A stretch of 9,801 nucleotides of DNA from Geoglobus sp. (GTDB lineage Archaea > Halobacteriota > Archaeoglobi > Archaeoglobales > Archaeoglobaceae), in contig JALUWC010000295.1 of the NCBI GenBank assembly GCA_027019885.1, forward strand, positions 1 to 9,801, given 5' to 3'. Shown in pieces: positions 5,994-9,801 of this stretch. Position 1 is the first letter of the stretch. The number at the start of each line of letters is the position of its first letter. Below the pieces are notes generated by a model. That model saw nothing but the letters and a program-made list of their open reading frames with translations. It searched no databases and had not been told where the DNA came from. The position numbers and the translations under genes were made by a program.

Positions 5994-7085
5994 TCAGATG
6001 TCAAACAGATCATCAACCTCATCATTGAGCTTTGGCATCCTGCCATGTGTTTGCAAAAACTCCTGAATTAACTCGCTTTCCCTCATTGTGTACATCTCAT
6101 CCTCCTCGTAATCGAAGTAAGCAGCTCTCCCAATTTCTGCCATTATTTCCTCTTTCAGATTCTCCGTTCCCTTTATGTAAACAACATTCATGTTCTCGTC
6201 GTAAAGCCTAAGGACTCCAGCTGTTTCAGGCACGTCAGCAACAAACTCCTCTTCAAGCCTTAAAACCTCTTTCAGAACAGGCAGCTTTTTCTCAACAATG
6301 GAATCTCTCCATTTGTTGCTGATCCTTCTTTTCAAATCCCTCGGCACTCCTGTCGGGCAAATTTCAACGCAAACCCCGCAGAACTTGCATCCCGACTCAA
6401 CATCACTCTTTCCAGTTCTTCCAGCAACTGCGTTACCTTCAACAACCGTAAATGAGAGTGCATTCGCCTCTCTTACCTCTGTACACCCCCTTACACACCT
6501 CATGCAGTTTATGCAGAGATTCCAGTTCCACCTGTACATCTTCTCCTCGACAACAGGCAGATTCTGGAATACATACTTTGAGGTGTTATCAGGGACACCT
6601 ATGTACTCAGAGACGTATCTGAGTTCACATCTCGGAAAGAGATCGCAGCATCTCTCCTCGACAGCATAGCCAAACATGCACTGAACCCTGTCACATCCGT
6701 TTCTGTATTCGCATGTTATGCAGACATGAGGATGATTTGAAAGTATTCTTGCCAGATTCTCCTTTCTCTCCTCCCCGGCAGATGGATCATTTATGATTAT
6801 CTCCATTCCGTTCTCTGCAAGAGTTATGCAGGCTTTTCTCAGCTCTCCATTGATTTTAACAATACAGAGCCCGCAGCCTTCATACTCTTCAGCTTCACCG
6901 TTAATCTCCATCTCTCCCCTGAAAACTCTGTCTGCTCCTTTTTTCCCTGGACCGGGAGAGATGTTTGGATGATAGCATATGTTGGGTATGTAGATGTCAT
7001 TATCCAAGGCAATTTCGAGAATGGTTTTACCTGCCTCTACTTTGATTTCCTTTCCATCCAGGACTACAGTTATCGTGTCTCCCAT
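5994..7085 (-). CDS. Multi-cluster iron-sulfur protein (NuoG/FDH-type N-terminal module), likely electron donor to benzoyl-CoA reductase
   Basis: A 363-residue soluble protein with four predicted cluster sites in the order of the N-terminal half of NuoG or formate dehydrogenase alpha: a [2Fe-2S] domain (about 1-95; C37, C71, C74, C86), a His-ligated [4Fe-4S] site (H118-x3-C122-x2-C125-x5-C131), and two ferredoxin-like [4Fe-4S] motifs (C191, C194, C197, C201 and C233, C236, C239, C243). There is no molybdopterin, flavin or [FeFe] catalytic domain, so it should relay electrons. Further cysteines (C136, C146, C147, C153) are unassigned. The [2Fe-2S] loop between C37 and C71 is over 20 residues longer than the usual NuoG spacing. 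The last about 75 residues form a separate segment, starting GVLRLYDENMNVVYIKG. It lies 30 nt behind bcrD, in the place where bacterial bzd operons carry a ferredoxin gene, so donation to the BcrA/D activator is inferred. GGTGA sits 4 nt before the ATG. Confidence 0.82.
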   Translation of the reverse strand: MGDTITVVLDGKEIKVEAGKTILEIALDNDIYIPNICYHPNISPGPGKKGADRVFRGEMEINGEAEEYEGCGLCIVKINGELRKACITLAENGMEIIINDPSAGEERKENLARILSNHPHVCITCEYRNGCDRVQCMFGYAVEERCCDLFPRCELRYVSEYIGVPDNTSKYVFQNLPVVEEKMYRWNWNLCINCMRCVRGCTEVREANALSFTVVEGNAVAGRTGKSDVESGCKFCGVCVEICPTGVPRDLKRRISNKWRDSIVEKKLPVLKEVLRLEEEFVADVPETAGVLRLYDENMNVVYIKGTENLKEEIMAEIGRAAYFDYEEDEMYTMRESELIQEFLQTHGRMPKLNDEVDDLFDI

Positions 7086-7115
7086 TTTTTCACCGCAAAA
7101 AGAGGAGAGAAAGGA

Positions 7116-7997
7116 TTATTTTTTGGATTTGATGTAAAGGGCTCTTGCAAACAGTGCAGCCCCTATTGCTCCAGCAAGCTGGGGATCGACCTTTGGCTCC
7201 AACGCTTTCAGGTTGAGCTTTCTCTCTATTCTCCTGACAACACCGACGTTCTTTGAGATTCCTCCGGTTATTGCAAAGTCAGGCTCAACACCAACTCTTT
7301 CAAGCAGCTCAACAACCCTGCTTGAGACGGCATTGAAGAATGCTGCAAGAATCATCTCCTTGCTCCAGCCCCTTCTTATCAGTCCGAGTATCTCTGATTT
7401 CGCAAAAACGACGCATGTTGTTGAGACAGGTTCAGGCTCCTCGTCAACCTTAAGAGAGAGCTCTCCAACATCTGTTATTGGTATAGACAGCATATCACAG
7501 ACAACCTCAATCCCTCTCCCTGTTCCTGCCGCACACTTGTCATTCATCAGGAAGTTTATCACCTTTCCCCTGCTGTCAACCTTTATTGCCTTGAGATCCT
7601 GCCCGCCCATGTCAAGAATTGTTCTCACTGTGTTGCCGTAAACATAAACCGCTCCTCTCCCATGGCAGGCTATCTCGGTTATTGTTTTGTTTGCAAAGGG
7701 AATGCTCACCCTGCCATAGCCTGTTCCGACAATGTAATGGATATTTTCTCTTGTCATGTCTCCGATTTTTTCAAGAACCGCATTGACTGACTTCTCAGCA
7801 CTTGCAGTGCTGCTTGTTCCCGTTCTTATGTTGGCGTAGGCGTAGAGTTCGCCATCAGCCATTATGACTGCCTGAGTGCTCACAGACCCGAGGTCAATTC
7901 CACAGCTTATAACCTCAGCATCCTGCCAGTTCTTGCTCTCATCAACCCATATTGTTTCGGGCCATCTCCAATACTCACTTTCCTGCACGGTAACCAC
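7116..7997 (-). CDS. bcrD: Benzoyl-CoA reductase ATPase subunit D (BzdQ-like)
   Basis: One of the two ASKHA-fold ATPase subunits of class I benzoyl-CoA reductase, related to the HgdC activator of 2-hydroxyglutaryl-CoA dehydratase; it couples ATP hydrolysis to single-electron transfer into the BcrB/C module. Seen in 293 residues: phosphate-1 motif GIDLGSVSTQAV (33-44), ILDMGGQDLKAIKVD (127-141), NDKCAAGTGRG (152-162) with cluster ligand C155, TTCVVFAKSE (193-202) with ligand C195, and TGGISKNVGV in the second nucleotide lobe. The two cysteines are those that share a [4Fe-4S] cluster at the dimer interface in this family. A 27-residue N-terminal extension rich in Trp precedes the ATPase core. 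The start is GTG, 3 nt after the very strong SD AGGAGGTGAT, whose first base belongs to the stop of bcrA (gap 12 nt). D rather than A is assigned from position and similarity to BzdQ. Confidence 0.9.
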   Translation of the reverse strand: MVTVQESEYWRWPETIWVDESKNWQDAEVISCGIDLGSVSTQAVIMADGELYAYANIRTGTSSTASAEKSVNAVLEKIGDMTRENIHYIVGTGYGRVSIPFANKTITEIACHGRGAVYVYGNTVRTILDMGGQDLKAIKVDSRGKVINFLMNDKCAAGTGRGIEVVCDMLSIPITDVGELSLKVDEEPEPVSTTCVVFAKSEILGLIRRGWSKEMILAAFFNAVSSRVVELLERVGVEPDFAITGGISKNVGVVRRIERKLNLKALEPKVDPQLAGAIGAALFARALYIKSKK

Positions 7998-8000
7998 AAT

Positions 8001-8010
8001 ATCACCTCCT
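8001..8010 (-). promoter_or_regulatory. Strong Shine-Dalgarno site for the GTG start of bcrD
   Basis: AGGAGGTGAT is near-complete complementarity to the archaeal 16S 3' end, placed between the bcrA stop and GTG. It supports the non-ATG start and implies coupled translation of the two ATPase subunits. Confidence 0.65.
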
Positions 8011-8780
8011 CACAATGCTGACAGTGCTGCACCTATCGCTGGAACAAGCTCAGGTGGATGGCTATCTGGAACATGCGCTTCTTTTCCGAGTTCTCTTCCA
8101 ATTGCATCAATGAAGCCTATGTCGTTTGCAAGTCCACCTATTATCAGCACGTCATCCTTTATCTCGATTCTTCTTGCAATTGCAGCAACCCTGTCTGCTA
8201 TGGCATCATGGATGGCCCTTGAAATCTCAGCCTTTGGGACATTGGAATGAAGCAACGAAACGACCTCAGATTCAGCGAAAACAACGCACTGCGCATTCAT
8301 GGGAATTGCTCTTGTTGCCTGTAAAGCAAGCTGTCCGAACTCATCCGGAGTGACTTCTAAGTACCTTATCATCGCATCAACAAATGATCCCGCTCCGGCA
8401 GCGCATTTATCAGCCAGAGAGAAGTCCTTGACGTTTCCATTTTCGTCAAGCTGGATTGCTCTGCTCTCCTCGGCTCCAACCTCAATCACCGTTCTTGCAC
8501 TTGGCTTTACGTAATAGGCTCCTCTTCCGGCAGCAATTACCTGTGTCACCTCGTCATCGGCAAATGGAGCCGAAATCTTTCCAAATCCCGTTGCGACAAT
8601 TTTCTTTATGTCCTCTCTCTTAAGTCCAGCTTTTTCCAAGGCTTTCTCAAGCGTCTCTTCCGAGGTTTTTTTGTGATCAGTTCCAGTTCTTTCGATCACA
8701 TAGGAGAGAATATTCCTGTTCTCATCCATTATCACAACCTTTGTCATCTTTGTTCCAACATCTATCCCCGCTACTGCCAT
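8010..8780 (-). CDS. bcrA: Benzoyl-CoA reductase ATPase subunit A (BzdP-like)
   Basis: Second ASKHA ATPase of the reductase, expected to dimerise with BcrD around a shared [4Fe-4S] cluster and inject electrons into BcrB/C at the cost of ATP. The 256 residues include AGIDVGTKMTKVV (4-16), VIEVGAEESRAIQLD (98-112), ADKCAAGAGSFVD (123-135) with ligand C126, NAQCVVFAESE (162-172) with ligand C165, and IIGGLANDIGF. The size is like HgdC and the short Azoarcus-type BzdP, not the longer Thauera-type BcrA. Compared with its sister it has GAEES in place of GGQD. A longer frame reaches 8870 but would run into the bcrB gene and lacks an SD; the ATG at 8780 follows GGAGGTGGTGAT directly and is clearly the start. 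The gap to the bcrB stop is 19 nt. HgdC-type dehydratase activator is the alternative, disfavoured by the paired, non-identical ATPases. Confidence 0.9.
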   Translation of the reverse strand: MAVAGIDVGTKMTKVVIMDENRNILSYVIERTGTDHKKTSEETLEKALEKAGLKREDIKKIVATGFGKISAPFADDEVTQVIAAGRGAYYVKPSARTVIEVGAEESRAIQLDENGNVKDFSLADKCAAGAGSFVDAMIRYLEVTPDEFGQLALQATRAIPMNAQCVVFAESEVVSLLHSNVPKAEISRAIHDAIADRVAAIARRIEIKDDVLIIGGLANDIGFIDAIGRELGKEAHVPDSHPPELVPAIGAALSAL

Positions 8781-8792
8781 ATCACCACCTCC
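8781..8792 (-). promoter_or_regulatory. Shine-Dalgarno site deciding the bcrA start
   Basis: GGAGGTGGTGAT lies directly before the ATG at 8780, giving a core-to-start spacing of 4 nt. It rules out the earlier in-frame ATGs that overlap bcrB. Confidence 0.7.
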
Positions 8793-8799
8793 ATAAAAA

Positions 8800-9801
8800 T
8801 CAGGAGAGCTTCTCAATTCCGAGGCTCTGCATGAATGAATCAATAACATTGAATGTTCTTGCCTCATCAAACTCTCTCGGATCGGCCATGTTTCCTTCGT
8901 ATGTTGCCACAGGTATGTCTTTATTGATCAGATAATCTCTCACTTCCAGAGTTGACATGTTCCAGAGCTCGCATCCCCTGTTGAGGTGCATGATTATCGC
9001 ATCCGTATCCCAGTCCTTCACCATCTGGTATGTCTCCTGCTTCCTCACCCAGTGGGAGTATTCGTGCTGCCATGATGCCCTGTATTTCAGATTGAATAAC
9101 GCTGTCCACCACAGAGCGCTTCTCCTGTCATGAATCTCAAATCCAGCCTCTTCAGGTGTTGGTGCTGGCTCCCAGGTCCAGTTCTCTCCTTTTTCATCCA
9201 TTCCAAGCCATGCAGCTCCCAGACCAAAAGTGTATATGCTCCCAACAGACACAGCACCATAATTCTGCTCAAGGTAGCGGTAAACTTTCAGGAATGGCCA
9301 CGGTGGTGGGTTGTCTGTGACGAATCTGAATTGCTCGTGACTCAGAGCTCCAATTTCTCTCTTTACTCTGCTCTCCACTTCCTTGTAGAGCTGCTCGTAT
9401 AGCTTTACAACCCTCTCGTCACTCCTCCTTATCAGAGTGAGTACGTAGAACGAGAACATGCTCTTCTCTTCCATTGGAGCCGGCTTTGCCTGATTGAGCT
9501 TGCATATTTTAGCCCACAATGTCATCGACTTTGCCTCATTTTCAACAGCCTTGATCAGAAGCTCGTCATCATACTCCCTGCCCGTAACCTTCTCCATCCA
9601 TGTTATTGCATCCTCAAGCTGCCTTACAACGTACTCTACCTTCCTGTCGTCCAAGGTGTATCCCGGACCGACAGATATGTCAACTGCATATGTTGGCACT
9701 CCTCCCTCAAGCTCAGCAGCATAGTGATACCATTTTGCGTGGGTGCAGCATATGTGTATTGTGAAGTTGAAGTCGGGCTTTGGAAATGGGTCAATCTCGC
9801 T
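8800..9801 (-). CDS. bcrB: Benzoyl-CoA reductase subunit B (BzdO-like), N-terminus beyond the window
   Basis: The frame is open to the right edge, giving 333 visible residues; family members are roughly 430-450, so about 100 N-terminal residues are missing. The GTG at 9699 is internal, not a start. With BcrC it forms the Fe-S catalytic module that reduces the benzoyl-CoA ring to the 1,5-dienoyl-CoA. It belongs to the 2-hydroxyglutaryl-CoA dehydratase D-component family: visible residues 15-25 read IHICCTHAKWY, the conserved cysteine/KW region of the family, followed by VPTYAVDIS; near the end come IIMHLNRGCELWNM (residues 270-283; C277), IPVATYEGNMADPREFDEAR and a closing helix. The two cysteine regions are cluster-ligand candidates. 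Subunit B instead of C is assigned because B precedes A in bcrCBAD, badDEFG and bzdNOPQ operons; BcrC should lie just outside. A 2-hydroxyacyl-CoA dehydratase subunit is the main alternative. Confidence 0.85.
   Translation of the reverse strand, partial: SEIDPFPKPDFNFTIHICCTHAKWYHYAAELEGGVPTYAVDISVGPGYTLDDRKVEYVVRQLEDAITWMEKVTGREYDDELLIKAVENEAKSMTLWAKICKLNQAKPAPMEEKSMFSFYVLTLIRRSDERVVKLYEQLYKEVESRVKREIGALSHEQFRFVTDNPPPWPFLKVYRYLEQNYGAVSVGSIYTFGLGAAWLGMDEKGENWTWEPAPTPEEAGFEIHDRRSALWWTALFNLKYRASWQHEYSHWVRKQETYQMVKDWDTDAIIMHLNRGCELWNMSTLEVRDYLINKDIPVATYEGNMADPREFDEARTFNVIDSFMQSLGIEKLS

Noticed and set aside
5994..6225. Functional GIY-YIG nuclease domain fused to the Fe-S protein
   Set aside because: Only the general strand pattern is similar; the catalytic residue set is not evident and an electron carrier context makes nuclease activity implausible.
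7086..7115. Pyrimidine-rich tract between bcrD and the Fe-S gene as a terminator
   Set aside because: T runs are short and interrupted by C, and the gap is only 30 nt with the next SD inside it; at most partial termination.
7116..9801. 2-hydroxyacyl-CoA dehydratase with its HgdC activator instead of benzoyl-CoA reductase
   Set aside because: Dehydratases normally use a single homodimeric activator gene; here two different ATPase genes follow a D-component subunit in the order of bcr/bzd operons, next to a ferredoxin-type gene. Still listed as the alternative for the single subunits.
1..9801. CRISPR arrays, tRNA/rRNA genes, insertion sequences, large repeats
   Set aside because: No repeated unit, clover-leaf or transposase frame was seen; the window is almost fully covered by metabolic genes.

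Overview
The window reads as chromosomal DNA from an anaerobic archaeon that degrades aromatic compounds, most likely in the Archaeoglobales (Ferroglobus or Geoglobus type). The pointers are archaeal Shine-Dalgarno sites (GGAGGTGAT-like, usually 4-6 nt before the start), a coenzyme F420-type luciferase-like (LLM) oxidoreductase, a thiolase/DUF35 pair of the kind common in archaea, a T-rich intergenic tract plus an archaeal-style TATA box, and a complete-looking right part of a class I (ATP-dependent) benzoyl-CoA reductase locus. The genus is an inference; no rRNA or other marker gene is present.

Layout. Only the first gene lies on the + strand: the C-terminal end of an ABC-transporter substrate-binding protein (2-289), which meets the rest of the window tail to tail with 5 nt between stops. 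Everything else is on the minus strand and is read from right to left. The right-hand transcription unit enters from beyond the window edge with a partial BcrB/BzdO (8800-9801). It continues with the two ATPase/activator subunits BcrA/BzdP (8010-8780) and BcrD/BzdQ (7116-7997), a 363-residue multi-cluster iron-sulfur protein (5994-7085), an SCP2-type thiolase (4773-5951), its DUF35 zinc-ribbon/OB-fold partner (4338-4769) and an F420-dependent LLM-family oxidoreductase (3266-4333). A T-rich tract follows, then a TATA-like element and a second unit of three beta-oxidation genes: acyl-CoA dehydrogenase (2012-3169), 3-hydroxyacyl-CoA dehydrogenase (1070-1993) and enoyl-CoA hydratase (295-1065).

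How the genes may work together. The order B-A-D fits the C-B-A-D order of bacterial bcr/bad/bzd operons, so BcrC is expected just off the right edge. The reductase would dearomatise benzoyl-CoA with ATP hydrolysis and low-potential electrons; the Fe-S protein directly downstream of BcrD is a good candidate for electron delivery. The thiolase/DUF35 pair with the dehydrogenase, hydratase and hydroxyacyl-CoA dehydrogenase makes a full beta-oxidation set. It could act downstream on ring-opened C7 dicarboxyl-CoA, or upstream to shorten aromatic side chains to benzoyl-CoA. The role of the F420-type enzyme is open and is the most interesting functional question. Dedicated ring-cleavage genes (dienoyl-CoA hydratase, 6-hydroxycyclohexenecarboxyl-CoA dehydrogenase, 6-oxo hydrolase) are not recognisable here.

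Several genes have a start inside their own Shine-Dalgarno sequence if the longest frame is taken; the starts given here were corrected using SD position. No gap over about 90 nt lacks a gene, and no tRNA, rRNA, CRISPR array, insertion sequence or large repeat was seen.
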